Source of the DNA: Nostoc sp. RI_552
GTDB taxonomy: Bacteria; Cyanobacteriota; Cyanobacteriia; Cyanobacteriales; Nostocaceae
Direction: 5' to 3'
Assembly (NCBI GenBank): GCA_016124525.1
Contig: WGNO01000040.1
Coordinates: 1 to 56,935 of the forward strand
Length of the DNA stretch: 56,935 nucleotides
Shown here: positions 8,235-18,006 of the stretch, piece after piece
Layout: every line of letters starts with the position of its first letter
Numbering within the stretch: position 1 is the first letter of the stretch
Notes under the pieces: model-generated
Databases searched by the model: none
Seen by the model: only the letters and a program-made list of their open reading frames with translations
Told to the model about the DNA's origin: nothing
Made by a program: the position numbers and the translations under genes

Positions 8235-9443
8235 ATGGATAATAAAACTTCAAAACAACGCTCAAATCAACCTCAAAATCTAGCTTTTACTCGTCCAAAA
8301 ACAAAAAAAGATAACAATAAAAAGTTGAGTTTAAAAGATAAATTTGACCCACAACTTCTAGAAAAAAATCCTTGGGGACAATTTTTATTATTTGTGGAAG
8401 ATGTATATGTATATAAAAAATCTATCAGGTCCATTGAAAATCAAGGAAATAAACCTGGGGAAATTTTAAAAATTGCCATTAAAAACCTTAATGAAACCTA
8501 TCAAGCATCTTGGGCAGAAATACTCAATCAAATTCCTCAATCATATTGCCAAGAAACTGATAAGTTCTACTATCATATATCTAACCGTAAAAAACTTACT
8601 CCACAAAAAGTTTATCAAGAATCTCAAGCAGCTATTAAAGGTCTAATTAATAATGCCGAATATGGATTTATATATAGCGACAATAGAGATATCGGACGTA
8701 TTATCCAGCTATGTGATGCTATAAATTACTTTCACAAAAACCCTTCTAAGACTTATTTGATTCTTAGTCAACTAGAAGCTTATGTCCCAGGGGATGCTAA
8801 ACCACTATTTACAGAATCCACAGTCTTTCAAAGCATCATTGAAGGTGGATCTCAGCAAAGGCTCACAGATTTTGGTATGGCCTTGATGAAACATTTTCGA
8901 GTGACTCACACCGCTATTAAAGATGAAACAGCTGGTAACCTCATTTTAAGTATGGGAGAGATTGAAAGGGAATTAAAAACTCAAATTACGACTTTAGAAG
9001 CAGAAAAATTAGAACTTACCAATGAGCTAAAACAAAGTCGTCAGCAAGTACGTGAAAATGCTCTAATTGAAATTGCTCAAGACCTTCAAAATTCTCCTCA
9101 ACCTGGTTTACATCACATAGATAAAATCATCAGTTCCCTGGAATCTCAAATCAAAGAAACTGGAGAGGCTGAACTTTCATCTGATGATGCTCAGACGATA
9201 TTTATTATCTTGCGTAATTTCATGACAATTTTGCAAAAACTAGGAATAGAAAGTTACCCCCAGTCTCTCCAAGAGAGTTTCACAATATCTGAACTTGAGT
9301 TAGCAAAATACACTTATGTGGGAACGCCTTTTACAAAAGAGAAGAAAAAAGTCAAGTGTATTCAGAAAGGCTGGAAAGTTAACGACAAAGTAATTACACC
9401 AGCTAAAGTCAAAGAGTTAATTCCTAGTTCAGAAGGTAATTAA
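8235..9443 (+). CDS. GrpE-like nucleotide exchange factor with large N-terminal extension
   Basis: This is the likely partner of the Hsp70 encoded 34 bases downstream. The last ~50 residues (ELAKYTYVGTPFT, then VKCIQKGWKVNDKVITPAKV) match the GrpE beta-wing, where GrpE proteins have E...QKGY.L.D.VLRPAKV. A coiled coil precedes it (about residues 235-285: TTLEAEKLELTNELKQSRQQ). The first ~220 residues are not from GrpE; they form a lysine-rich start and then a helical domain (WGQFLLFVEDVYVYKKS..., PQKVYQESQAAIKGL) that I do not recognise. GrpE is usually 180-240 aa, and this one is 402. I chose ATG 8235 over a TTG at 8196 because the latter has no ribosome site. It probably forms one operon with the next gene. 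Confidence 0.65.
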   Translation: MDNKTSKQRSNQPQNLAFTRPKTKKDNNKKLSLKDKFDPQLLEKNPWGQFLLFVEDVYVYKKSIRSIENQGNKPGEILKIAIKNLNETYQASWAEILNQIPQSYCQETDKFYYHISNRKKLTPQKVYQESQAAIKGLINNAEYGFIYSDNRDIGRIIQLCDAINYFHKNPSKTYLILSQLEAYVPGDAKPLFTESTVFQSIIEGGSQQRLTDFGMALMKHFRVTHTAIKDETAGNLILSMGEIERELKTQITTLEAEKLELTNELKQSRQQVRENALIEIAQDLQNSPQPGLHHIDKIISSLESQIKETGEAELSSDDAQTIFIILRNFMTILQKLGIESYPQSLQESFTISELELAKYTYVGTPFTKEKKKVKCIQKGWKVNDKVITPAKVKELIPSSEGN

Positions 9444-9476
9444 AGAATTATATAAAATTAAAAAGGAGAGTAAACC

Positions 9477-12400
9477 ATGGAAAAAAATATAGCAATACTA
9501 CTAGACCTGGACAATATTAAACCGGAACTTGGGGAAATCGAAGATATTTGCAGAAGGTATGGTTCTGTAGTAGAACATCGTGCATTTTCCAACACACCAG
9601 CAGTATTAGCTGCTTATGGTAGTAAGCTACGTAATTTAGGATATCGGTTTGAATTAACCCCCGGACTTACAACCGTTGCACAAGAAGTTGATAATTTAAT
9701 TTTCCGCACCTCTGAGGAACTAATTAACAATTCTCAACAAAAAATTAATATCATTGCTGTTGTGAGTAATGATAATGATTATGGCCAGCTATTCTCTAAT
9801 TTAAGCAGTAAAGGCGTGCAAACAATAGCTATTGGTAATAATCAACTGGGAAATAAACTGAGAGAAAAAGCCACATATATTGAATTTATCCAAAATATTT
9901 TGCGCCCCACCTATCTGGGTATTGATTTAGGAACTACTAATACAGTAGTGGCCATAGCTAGCCAAACCTTAAGAAAAGAATGGACAGCTAATGTCATTAG
10001 TATTCCTGTGAAAAATGAGCAAGAAGGTTTACAAAATACACAACTAATTCCTTCCGCCGTGCGGTTTTCTCAATTAGATATTGCAGAAATAGGTAAGCAT
10101 GTTCGCAGTCAATATTATGCTTTTAGAGATCAAACTATTTTGGCTTGGAAACATGATATTGGCACTCTTCAAGATGGTGTAGCTTTTAAATATCAACTTA
10201 GTATTGGTAATATTTCCCCAGAACAAGCAGCTGGAGAAGTGTTAAAGTTTTGTCGTCATCAATTAAGAGAAAAGCAAATAGATGCAGGGGGCGTAGTCAT
10301 CACTCACCCTGCTTCTTATGAACCTGATGCTATTGCAGCCACCCGTGAAGCTGCTAAGTTAGCCGGTTGGGAAGAAGATAACATTGTTTTGCTACCAGAA
10401 CCAAAAGCTGCTTTATATGATTTTTTATATAAACTGCAAAATAGAGAGATTTACGCTGATTTAGATCCCAGTGCTCCTTTAAATATTCTTGTTTACGATT
10501 TAGGGGGTGGAACTTTAGATACTTCATTACACAAAGTTGAATGGAATAATGATATTGCTCAGTTCTTTATTGAGGATATTTCCATTGGTTCCCGTACAAG
10601 AGTTGGAGGTGATAAAGTTGATGAGAAAATAGTTGATTATTTATTTAAAAACTATAGTAAAATCAATCGTTTATCTGAACCTGAAAAGGAAAAACTCTGG
10701 GATGAACTAAAAATATATACAGAAAAGTATAAGCAGGTTTGGGGTGCAAAATATTTAGATAATCCCAACAAGGAAGAGTTTATAATTCCGTTTGAATACG
10801 TTAGTTCTAGCTCTAACTTTTCGATTTTATATAGTTTAGGATATCTTCAAATGCAGGAAGCGTTAAAACAGTTGCTGTGTCCAGATATTACACCTGAACT
10901 ACTAGAAAAGTTAGATCCCAAGACGGCTTTTAATCAATCTCCCTTTATAGATCGCCGTGACACCTTTGTTGTTCCTGTCCTCGATGTCCTGCTCAAAGCA
11001 AAAGATAAGTTGGGAGAAATACCTAAAATCAATGGAATTCTTCTCAATGGTGGGATGACATATTTCCCTTTAATTCGGGAACGGTTGAGAGAACTTTTAC
11101 CGGGAACATTAATTTTGTCAGAGGGAGATCCAGACTTAGCAGTTGCTCGTGGTGCAGCATTTTACGCAGCTGGTACCGTGGGTAAGTTAGAAGGAATTAA
11201 CCCTACAAATATTTGGCTAGAAGTTACAAATCCCCAAACTGAAGAATCAAAATTAGAATTGTTAGTTGCTCACGGTCAAAAGTATCCTTATCGCACAACT
11301 TTGGCTGGATTTCGTTTACCAGTATTTAACGAAGGTTTGATTGGTTTTAACGCCTGGGTGGGTATGGGTTCCGAAATTAATCAAAATACAACTTTACAAC
11401 GTACTCGCTACCTTCACGCCGATGAAATTCGTGCTGCTAATATTCAACCAGGAGACTATTTGAACCTCGAGGTAGAATATACCTTTGATGAACGATTATT
11501 GCTAACATTGGTACATCGCGATCGCCCAGATGCTCGTTTTCGGTTAGAAGTCTCTTCCCAAGGAAAAGTACCCACAACTAACAACATTCAGCAAGCAGCC
11601 AGTAATAGAGCTATTGAGTTAATTCCTCAAATTCCCCGTTCCCGGTGCGGTAGAGAAATTAACCCCAGTATTCAGGTTAAATTTACTGAATGGGGAAGAA
11701 TTACATTTAGCCTGGCTCAAAATTGGCAAAATGCTCATGTTCAAGACCAGAGAAAAACTCTAGAAAACCAGACTTGTCAAGCTAAAAATCGTTTATCTAT
11801 CATTAACAGTTTATTGCAATGGTTAGAAACAGAAAGTCACACCAGACCTAACTTGCAACAAACCAGAAAAATTGTAGCAGTAATGTCTTTATCTAATATT
11901 ATCCAGTGCTTACCTTCTGACAGTTCTGATGAGGTCAGAGAACTAGAACAAAGGTATCATAACTGGATTATGCGTCAGTTTAAAGCTGGTTTATCAAGGT
12001 ACAGTCATATACATGAATTACACACAGCTATTTCCCTCGCTCCCGGTAAAATGTTGTGGTCAGACCTTGAGGAGTTAATTTACCAAGAGTTTACAATCAT
12101 ATCAAATCTACCACGTTCCGTTAATTTACTCAACTCTTTTGGTATTTGTGCAAATCCTTCTCAACTTAACATTACTCGTTTGATCTCTATTATCAATGGT
12201 AATCAGCATCTGGCTGTGCGCCAAAAAGCTTTCTGGGCCCTAGCCAGAATCATCAGCCCCGGTCAACCCCAAGAATGGCAAGCTAATGTTACTGATGTAG
12301 AAAAAGTAGCATCTTTTGTTTTAAATCAAGTGAAACATCATGTTAGTGAGCCTCAAATTGCTTTAGATGCTTTAGGGTGTCTCGCCCAATGTATTGGTTG

Positions 12401-12623
12401 GCATATTACAGGAAATCTACTTCATGAACGAATTGTCAATGAAATTTTATCTCTAGCAGACATTTATCTGCCTTGTCAACCTAGAATGATTTCCTTCCCA
12501 GGAATCTCCAATCAATTTGACCGCAAGTTAGAGTTAATAGAACTGGCTTTTAATTTGGATACTGCTAGTGATCAAGATGTGAAAGACCTAAAAACGTGGC
12601 TTTTGCAAATTGTTAGGGGTTGA
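9477..12623 (+). CDS. NYN/PIN-like nuclease domain fused to Hsp70 (DnaK-like) chaperone
   Basis: Residues 1-140 form a NYN (LabA/PIN-like) ribonuclease-type domain with the acidic set intact: D10 and D12 in LLDLDN, D72 in QEVDNLI, and D99/D101 in VSNDNDYG. Residue 146 begins an Hsp70 ATPase domain: phosphate-1 loop GIDLGTTNTVVA (148-159), EPKAAL (307-312), phosphate-2 DLGGGTLDTS (340-349), and the adenosine-site motif GILLNGGMTYFP near 520. A diverged beta-rich substrate-binding part follows (to ~700). The remaining ~350 residues are mostly helical, possibly HEAT-like, and I cannot name them. At 1048 aa it is far longer than DnaK (~640). AGGAG at 9463-9467 is spaced correctly for ATG 9477. 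The upstream GrpE-like gene is the probable exchange factor. Role unknown: stress-linked RNA cleavage or defence are inferences. Confidence 0.8.
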   Translation: MEKNIAILLDLDNIKPELGEIEDICRRYGSVVEHRAFSNTPAVLAAYGSKLRNLGYRFELTPGLTTVAQEVDNLIFRTSEELINNSQQKINIIAVVSNDNDYGQLFSNLSSKGVQTIAIGNNQLGNKLREKATYIEFIQNILRPTYLGIDLGTTNTVVAIASQTLRKEWTANVISIPVKNEQEGLQNTQLIPSAVRFSQLDIAEIGKHVRSQYYAFRDQTILAWKHDIGTLQDGVAFKYQLSIGNISPEQAAGEVLKFCRHQLREKQIDAGGVVITHPASYEPDAIAATREAAKLAGWEEDNIVLLPEPKAALYDFLYKLQNREIYADLDPSAPLNILVYDLGGGTLDTSLHKVEWNNDIAQFFIEDISIGSRTRVGGDKVDEKIVDYLFKNYSKINRLSEPEKEKLWDELKIYTEKYKQVWGAKYLDNPNKEEFIIPFEYVSSSSNFSILYSLGYLQMQEALKQLLCPDITPELLEKLDPKTAFNQSPFIDRRDTFVVPVLDVLLKAKDKLGEIPKINGILLNGGMTYFPLIRERLRELLPGTLILSEGDPDLAVARGAAFYAAGTVGKLEGINPTNIWLEVTNPQTEESKLELLVAHGQKYPYRTTLAGFRLPVFNEGLIGFNAWVGMGSEINQNTTLQRTRYLHADEIRAANIQPGDYLNLEVEYTFDERLLLTLVHRDRPDARFRLEVSSQGKVPTTNNIQQAASNRAIELIPQIPRSRCGREINPSIQVKFTEWGRITFSLAQNWQNAHVQDQRKTLENQTCQAKNRLSIINSLLQWLETESHTRPNLQQTRKIVAVMSLSNIIQCLPSDSSDEVRELEQRYHNWIMRQFKAGLSRYSHIHELHTAISLAPGKMLWSDLEELIYQEFTIISNLPRSVNLLNSFGICANPSQLNITRLISIINGNQHLAVRQKAFWALARIISPGQPQEWQANVTDVEKVASFVLNQVKHHVSEPQIALDALGCLAQCIGWHITGNLLHERIVNEILSLADIYLPCQPRMISFPGISNQFDRKLELIELAFNLDTASDQDVKDLKTWLLQIVRG

Positions 12624-12713
12624 AGCTCGCCGCCACCAGTAAGGCGGGCAAGGAATACACAAAAGTTAATATAGTCTTTAGTGTTCCAGTTTTTGCCACT
12701 GGTCTCTAGTATA

Positions 12714-12786
12714 TGGAGCTAAGCGGATTCGAACCGCTGACCCCCTCAATGCCATTGAGATGCGCTACCAACTGCGCTATAGCCCC
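12714..12786 (-). tRNA. tRNA-Ala (anticodon GGC)
   Basis: Read on the minus strand, the 73-base sequence folds as a standard tRNA. The acceptor stem is GGGGCTA/TAGCTCC (one G-T pair) with discriminator A. The D-arm is GCGCAGTTGGTAGCGC. The anticodon loop is ATGGCAT with anticodon GGC, and the T-arm contains GGTTCGAATCC. No CCA is encoded. It lies between the Hsp70-fusion gene and the small membrane protein gene. Confidence 0.95.
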
Positions 12787-12879
12787 GTGGGATGCTTATT
12801 AATATTCCCTTAGTATTTCAATTTTGTCAAGTCTAATTAATAAATTCGTATCTGTATCTTCCTCTAGGGAGGATTTTTT

Positions 12880-13071
12880 TCATGACAATTGTAACAAATA
12901 ACTCATACAATGTCCCATGAGAAAATAAACTACTAACATAGCAGCAGCCGCCACAGCAACCAATGCACCAGCCAACATTAAAGAAAACTCCTTATGCTCC
13001 ACAGCTTTTTCCATCAGGTGCAGGGACCACGCCACTAAGGCTACGTCAAATAGTAAAATAAAAATCAGCAT
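12880..13071 (-). CDS. Small two-helix membrane protein, conserved hypothetical
   Basis: A 63-residue protein with two hydrophobic helices (MLIFILLFDVALVAWSLHL and LAGALVAVAAAAMLVVYFL) separated by a charged turn, MEKAVEHKEF. I recall similar short proteins in many filamentous cyanobacteria, but none with a known function. The start has only a weak ribosome site. It lies alone between the tRNA and hisF, both on the same strand. Confidence 0.6.
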   Translation of the reverse strand: MLIFILLFDVALVAWSLHLMEKAVEHKEFSLMLAGALVAVAAAAMLVVYFLMGHCMSYLLQLS

Positions 13072-13185
13072 AATATTTCTTAATATTTATTCATAGTTCT
13101 AAATTTATGTTAACACCGTTTTAGAGAACTGTATCTAACTTGTGATGGATGTAGTTAAATTTTCATGATATTTTAGCAATCAAGA

Positions 13186-13953
13186 TCACAACCGTACTGG
13201 TACTGAATTATCGCGTAAGTAGTTTTTTATTTCTGCCACGCTTAATTGCCCATAATGCAGCAGTGATGCTAGTAATGCGGCTTCTGCTTTCCCCTGAGTT
13301 AATGCCGTGTAAATATGTTCACAGTTACCTGCACCCCCAGAGGCAATAACTGGAATTTGTACAGATTCAGCGATCGCCCTTGTCAGATCCAAGTCGTAGC
13401 CAGCTTGAGTACCGTCAGCATCCATACTAGTCACCAGTAATTCTCCTGCGCCTCGTCTTTCTACTTCCTGTGCCCAACGTAAGGCATCTAAACCAGTATT
13501 ATCCCTACCACCTCGCACATAAACATCCCACCCTGGATTATTGGCATCAACCCTGGGTCTAGCATCAATAGCAACAACTATGCATTGATTACCAAAGCGA
13601 TCGCTAGCCCGATTAATCAAGTCTGGATCGCGTACAGCCGCAGAATTAATACTAACCTTGTCAGCCCCTGCTCGTAACAAAGCTTTAACATTTTCTAAGG
13701 ATTGAATTCCACCCCCCACAGTCAAGGGAATAAAGACCTGTTCAGCAGTACGGTAAACCACGTCAATAATTGTATCCCGGTGTTCATGAGTAGCTGTAAT
13801 ATCCAGAAACACTAACTCATCAGCCCCGGCTTCGTTGTAAACCTTTGCCAGTTCTACGGGATCACCCGCATCTTTAAGGTCTACAAAGTTAACTCCCTTA
13901 ACAACACGTCCCGCCTTCACATCTAAGCAAGGTAAAATTCTTTTAGACAACAT
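13186..13953 (-). CDS. hisF: Imidazole glycerol phosphate synthase, cyclase subunit HisF
   Basis: HisF, with the HisH glutaminase, converts PRFAR plus ammonia to imidazole glycerol phosphate and AICAR in histidine synthesis. At 255 aa it has the normal length. It shows the family start [20 protein letters not shown] with the catalytic Asp (LDV), [18 protein letters not shown], the second catalytic Asp in TSMDADGT, and IASGGAGN. It is a (beta/alpha)8 barrel in the cytoplasm. It stands alone and diverges from ruvB, with a 154-base gap holding both promoters. His genes are usually scattered in cyanobacteria. Confidence 0.97.
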   Translation of the reverse strand: MLSKRILPCLDVKAGRVVKGVNFVDLKDAGDPVELAKVYNEAGADELVFLDITATHEHRDTIIDVVYRTAEQVFIPLTVGGGIQSLENVKALLRAGADKVSINSAAVRDPDLINRASDRFGNQCIVVAIDARPRVDANNPGWDVYVRGGRDNTGLDALRWAQEVERRGAGELLVTSMDADGTQAGYDLDLTRAIAESVQIPVIASGGAGNCEHIYTALTQGKAEAALLASLLHYGQLSVAEIKNYLRDNSVPVRL

Positions 13954-14107
13954 AATAAATTTTTCACTCCTGGCTAATCCTGTGGAATTTAAATTCTAAA
14001 TTGACGTGTGTAGTTCTCAGCAAAAAATTTTTCCTTGTGTTTACTCACAGCCATTACTTACTAGATGGCATTCAAACAGTCCTCCAGTTAAAGTTGATAG
14101 CTGAATT

Positions 14108-15208
14108 ATGGCGATAATCTCCTCAAAAAAACAGCCTCAAGAACCCAACGGACAACCAAAGCCACCACGGGAGTCAAAACCCGCACCTACCAATGAAAAC
14201 ATTTTGCAACCTCAAGCTGCTACTGAAGAACAAGGTAGGCAAGAAGAAAGTATCAGGCCACAGCGATTTGCTGATTACGTCGGACAGAAAGACTTAAAAG
14301 ATGTGCTAGATATTGCCATCAAAGCAGCGAAATCAAGGGGTGAGGTGTTGGATCACTTACTGCTGTATGGCCCTCCAGGATTGGGCAAAACAACAATGGC
14401 CATCATCTTAGCATCAGAAATGGGAGTAAACTACAAAATTACCAGTGCGCCAGCCCTAGAACGTCCCAGAGACATTGTAGGGCTATTAGTGAACCTTAAA
14501 CCCGGAGATGTCCTGTTTGTTGATGAAATTCATCGTCTTTCCCGGATGACAGAAGAAATTCTTTATCCGGCTATGGAAGATTATCGTTTAGACATCACCA
14601 TCGGCAAAGGTTCTGGAGCCCGCATTAGAAGTATACCCCTGAACAAATTTACTTTAGTGGGAGCAACAACTCGTGTAGGTGCATTAACCTCACCATTACG
14701 CGATCGCTTTGGCTTAGTACAAAAATTGCGCTTTTACGAAGTTGAAGAACTCAGCCAAATTGTATCCAGAACCGCCGAAGTTCTCAACACCCCCATAGCA
14801 GAGGATGGTGCTACAGAAATTGCTCGTCGTTCCAGAGGTACACCTCGAATTGCCAACAGGTTACTTAAACGAGTCCGTGATTACGCGGAAGTTAAATTAG
14901 CAGGTACAATTACCGAAAATGTTGCTGCTGATGCACTGCAACTATTTCAAGTAGATCCATGTGGATTAGATTGGACAGATCGGCGTATGCTAACTGTAAT
15001 CATTGAACAATTTAACGGTGGTCCCGTGGGATTAGAAACAATTGCCGCAGCCACAGGTGAAGATACCCAAACAATTGAAGAAGTTTATGAACCTTACCTT
15101 ATGCAAATCGGTTATTTAAGCCGCACTCCCCGTGGCAGGATAGCCACAAGCACAGCATACAAGCATTTGGGTTTTAAGCCGCCTAATGAACAGTTATCGT
15201 TACTATAA
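14108..15208 (+). CDS. ruvB: Holliday junction branch migration ATPase RuvB
   Basis: RuvB forms the hexameric motor that drives branch migration of Holliday junctions with RuvA. The 366 aa include a ~45-residue polar N-terminal extension (usual in cyanobacteria) and then [11 protein letters not shown]. Walker A is GPPGLGKTT and Walker B is DEIHRLSR. Sensor 1 is [18 protein letters not shown], the arginine-containing motif is [15 protein letters not shown], and the C-terminal winged helix ends in [10 protein letters not shown]. The start at 14108 has no strong ribosome site. It diverges from hisF. Confidence 0.97.
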   Translation: MAIISSKKQPQEPNGQPKPPRESKPAPTNENILQPQAATEEQGRQEESIRPQRFADYVGQKDLKDVLDIAIKAAKSRGEVLDHLLLYGPPGLGKTTMAIILASEMGVNYKITSAPALERPRDIVGLLVNLKPGDVLFVDEIHRLSRMTEEILYPAMEDYRLDITIGKGSGARIRSIPLNKFTLVGATTRVGALTSPLRDRFGLVQKLRFYEVEELSQIVSRTAEVLNTPIAEDGATEIARRSRGTPRIANRLLKRVRDYAEVKLAGTITENVAADALQLFQVDPCGLDWTDRRMLTVIIEQFNGGPVGLETIAAATGEDTQTIEEVYEPYLMQIGYLSRTPRGRIATSTAYKHLGFKPPNEQLSLL

Positions 15209-15276
15209 TTAAGCGAAAATAGGGAAAGTAAGCAGGTGGAAATGCTCAATTCAGCACTTTTAAAGGTAAATTGTAA

Positions 15277-16083
15277 ATGATGAAATTAATTGCTCTTGTT
15301 TTCAGTCTGTTGGTGTTTTTGTGCTGGAGTACACCAGCCGTGGTTGCTGCCCAAATCCCGACCATCACTCAAGAACAGTTAGAACAAGGAGATAAATGGG
15401 CTAATGAAGCTTTGGCTGCTACCAATAAAGGTGATTTTTCCACGGCGGAAATTTACTGGACAAAGATTGTTGAGAATTTCCCCACCAATGCAGGTGCATG
15501 GAGCAATCGGGGAAATTCCCGGGTGAGTCAAAATAAATTAGCAGCAGCATTGACAGATTACAACAAAGCCATAGAACTAGCCCCCAACGCCACTGACCCT
15601 TACTTAAATCGGGGTGCAGCTTGGGAAGGATTGGGCAAATGGCAAGAGGCCATCGCCGATTACAATCACGTTTTAGAACTTGACCCCAATGATGCCATGG
15701 CATATAACAACCGAGGTAATGCCAAATCAGGTTTAGGACAATGGCAAGAGGCCATAGGCGACTATAAAAAATCCCTGGAAATTGCCCCTAATTTTGCCTT
15801 TGCCCGTGCTAACTATGCCCTCGCCCTTTATCAAATCGGTCAAACCGACCCAGCCATCCGTGAGATGAGGAACATAGTCCGCAAATATCCCAAATTTGCC
15901 GATATGCGCGCTGCCATCACCGCCGCTTACTGGGTAAATGGCAACAAAGGCGAAGCCGAAAGTAACTGGGTAGCAGCTTATGGATTGGATAACCGCTACA
16001 AAGACATCAACTGGGTCAAAAATATTCGTCGTTGGCCCCCCAGTATGGTAGCAGCTTTAGATAAATTTTTACATCTTCAGTAA
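15277..16083 (+). CDS. Exported TPR-repeat protein
   Basis: A 268-residue protein with an N-terminal signal peptide (MMKLIALVFSLLVFLCWSTP, cleavage near VVA-AQ). At least three tandem tetratricopeptide repeats follow (AGAWSNRGNSRVSQNKLAAA, DPYLNRGAAWEGLGKWQEAI, AMAYNNRGNAKSGLGQWQEA). The C-terminal part ends in KNIRRWPPSMVAALDKFLHL. It probably works as a protein-protein scaffold in the thylakoid lumen or periplasm. I recall a family of such proteins in all cyanobacteria and plastids but no firm function. It begins 68 bases after ruvB and may be cotranscribed. Confidence 0.75.
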   Translation: MMKLIALVFSLLVFLCWSTPAVVAAQIPTITQEQLEQGDKWANEALAATNKGDFSTAEIYWTKIVENFPTNAGAWSNRGNSRVSQNKLAAALTDYNKAIELAPNATDPYLNRGAAWEGLGKWQEAIADYNHVLELDPNDAMAYNNRGNAKSGLGQWQEAIGDYKKSLEIAPNFAFARANYALALYQIGQTDPAIREMRNIVRKYPKFADMRAAITAAYWVNGNKGEAESNWVAAYGLDNRYKDINWVKNIRRWPPSMVAALDKFLHLQ

Positions 16084-16196
16084 GCCTTGTTAATTTTACA
16101 TTCCAGGCTGATGATCAAAAATTTATTTCATAAACCCTCAGCCAAATGTCCCTGTTTTCTGGTATATATCATTCTAAGTTACCGAAAATAGAGACC

Positions 16197-17468
16197 ATGA
16201 CCCACTTTGGATTGATATGTCCTGCTGCATCTGGTCATCTTTACCCTATGACTACATTGGGGTATGAACTAAAATCTCGCGGCCATCGGGTCACGCTATT
16301 CAGTATACTTGATGCTAAACCCAAAACACTGGCAGCAGAATTAGAATTTATAGCTATTGGCAAGTCTGAATTTCCTCCTGGGGCAATGGTTGAATTATTT
16401 ACCCAGCTAGGAAAACTGAGCGGATACTCTGCATTGCAATATACCATCACTTTTATACAGAAAATGGCGGCTATCTTACTGCGGGAAGCTCCAGCACTCA
16501 TCAAAGAAGCTGGGGTAGAGGCGCTACTAGTAGACCAAGTTTCACCAGAAGGAGGAAGCATTGCCGAATTTTTAGACATTCCTTTCGTGAGCGTCTGCAA
16601 TGCCATGATGATTAATCGGGATGTCAGTGTTCCACCTTTTAATACTTCTTGGAATTACAGTACTAGTTCATGGGCACAGATCCGGAACCAAGGAGGTTAC
16701 GCATTACTGAACCGCATCGGGCGACCAATGCGGAAAGTAATCAATGACCATCGTCAGCAATGGAAGTTACCGCCATATTCTCATCCCAACGATTACTATT
16801 CTCAACTAGCCCAGATTAGCCAACAGCCCCAAGAGTTGGAATTCCCTAGGAAGCATTTACCCCCATGTTTCCACTTCACCGGACCTTACCATGACCCAAA
16901 AACTCGCGCATCAATACCTTTCCCCTTTGAAAAATTAAATGGCAAACCCTTGATCTATGCTTCCCTGGGAACCATACAAAATCGCTTGTTACCAATTTTT
17001 AACAATATTGCCGAAGCTTGTAATAATCTAGATGCCCAATTAATAATTTCTCTTGGTGGTTCTGCTAGTCCAGAAGTTTTACAAGGTTTACCAGGAAATC
17101 CCCTCGTAGTTGGTTATGCACCCCAACTGGAATTACTGCAAAAAACCACCCTGACAATTACCCATGCAGGGATGAATACCACCTTGGAATCTTTGAGCAA
17201 TGGGGTACCAATGGTTGCTATCCCCATTGCTAATGACCAGCCTGGTGTAGCAGCCCGTATAGCTTGGGCGGGATGTGGTGAATTTGTACCCCTGAACCGG
17301 GTAAATGTAACTAGGTTACGAACTGCTATCCAAAAAGTGCTAACGGAAGATTCTTATCAAAAAAATGCCCTGAGATTACAACAAGCAATTAAGAATTCTG
17401 GAGGAGTGACTAGAGCAGCAGATATTATCGAGCAGGCGGTATCTACACAGAAACCTGTACTACCATAG
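16197..17468 (+). CDS. UGT-type glycosyltransferase (GT1, CrtX/MGT-like)
   Basis: This is a predicted GT-B glycosyltransferase that moves a sugar from a nucleotide donor to a lipid or secondary metabolite. The N-terminal Rossmann part has FGLICPAASGHLYPM. The C-terminal donor site has the UGT signature ITHAGMNTTLESLSNGVPMV followed by PIANDQPGVAARI. The family includes zeaxanthin glucosyltransferase CrtX and macrolide transferases. I chose ATG 16197 because the family starts at MTHFG; a frame from 16146 adds 17 residues without homology. The 423 aa length is normal. The acceptor is unknown. Confidence 0.8.
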   Translation: MTHFGLICPAASGHLYPMTTLGYELKSRGHRVTLFSILDAKPKTLAAELEFIAIGKSEFPPGAMVELFTQLGKLSGYSALQYTITFIQKMAAILLREAPALIKEAGVEALLVDQVSPEGGSIAEFLDIPFVSVCNAMMINRDVSVPPFNTSWNYSTSSWAQIRNQGGYALLNRIGRPMRKVINDHRQQWKLPPYSHPNDYYSQLAQISQQPQELEFPRKHLPPCFHFTGPYHDPKTRASIPFPFEKLNGKPLIYASLGTIQNRLLPIFNNIAEACNNLDAQLIISLGGSASPEVLQGLPGNPLVVGYAPQLELLQKTTLTITHAGMNTTLESLSNGVPMVAIPIANDQPGVAARIAWAGCGEFVPLNRVNVTRLRTAIQKVLTEDSYQKNALRLQQAIKNSGGVTRAADIIEQAVSTQKPVLP

Positions 17469-18006
17469 AAAGTACCCAAAGTTCTTAGCATAATCTTAAA
17501 CAACTCACTTTTTCAATAAGTCGGTGATCCCAGGTTGGAATAAGCCTCTCATCCGAGCAAGACATACACCCCCACCATAGGAGATTCACACATTAACACC
17601 AAATGCCACCGGGAGGGAAAGGGGGGATATGACCAAGTTTTCGCCGCCACTTTTTTCTTAACTTGGCAACACCAAAATCCATAATCTTCAAGTCCCCTAG
17701 ACGAATACTATCCTTTAAAGGGTAGTACCACATTGCTAATTGATCCGTTTTATATTTCCTATCATTGTTAGGACTTACGGAACCGGCACAGCCATGGCAA
17801 AAAGGCCGCCATAATGCCAAACCTCTGAATAATCCCAGCCAGGGTTAGGCATACAATAGTCAGCATTCATTTAGATAATCATATTATTGGGCTTTATTTG
17901 CGCTTGATTTTTCTTTAAGTACTGCTAGTTAAATAGAATATTTCTTCCCTATCAAACATATCTAACAGGTGTGGGGTGATGGCACCACACCTAGTTTAGT
18001 TCATAC
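17469..18006. other. Intergenic between convergent genes, with a hairpin
   Basis: No gene was recognised. A hairpin at 17967-17992 (AGGTGTGG / CCACACCT) lies 15 bases after the end of the P450 gene read on the minus strand and may end its transcript. A 75-codon minus frame at 17593-17820 has unusual composition and no known motif, so I did not call it. Confidence 0.5.

Noticed and set aside
17593..17820. 75-codon minus-strand frame between the glycosyltransferase and P450 genes
   Set aside because: No ribosome site, no known motif and odd composition (KLRKKWRRKLGHIPPFPPGG). It could be an old remnant but I could not link it to any family.
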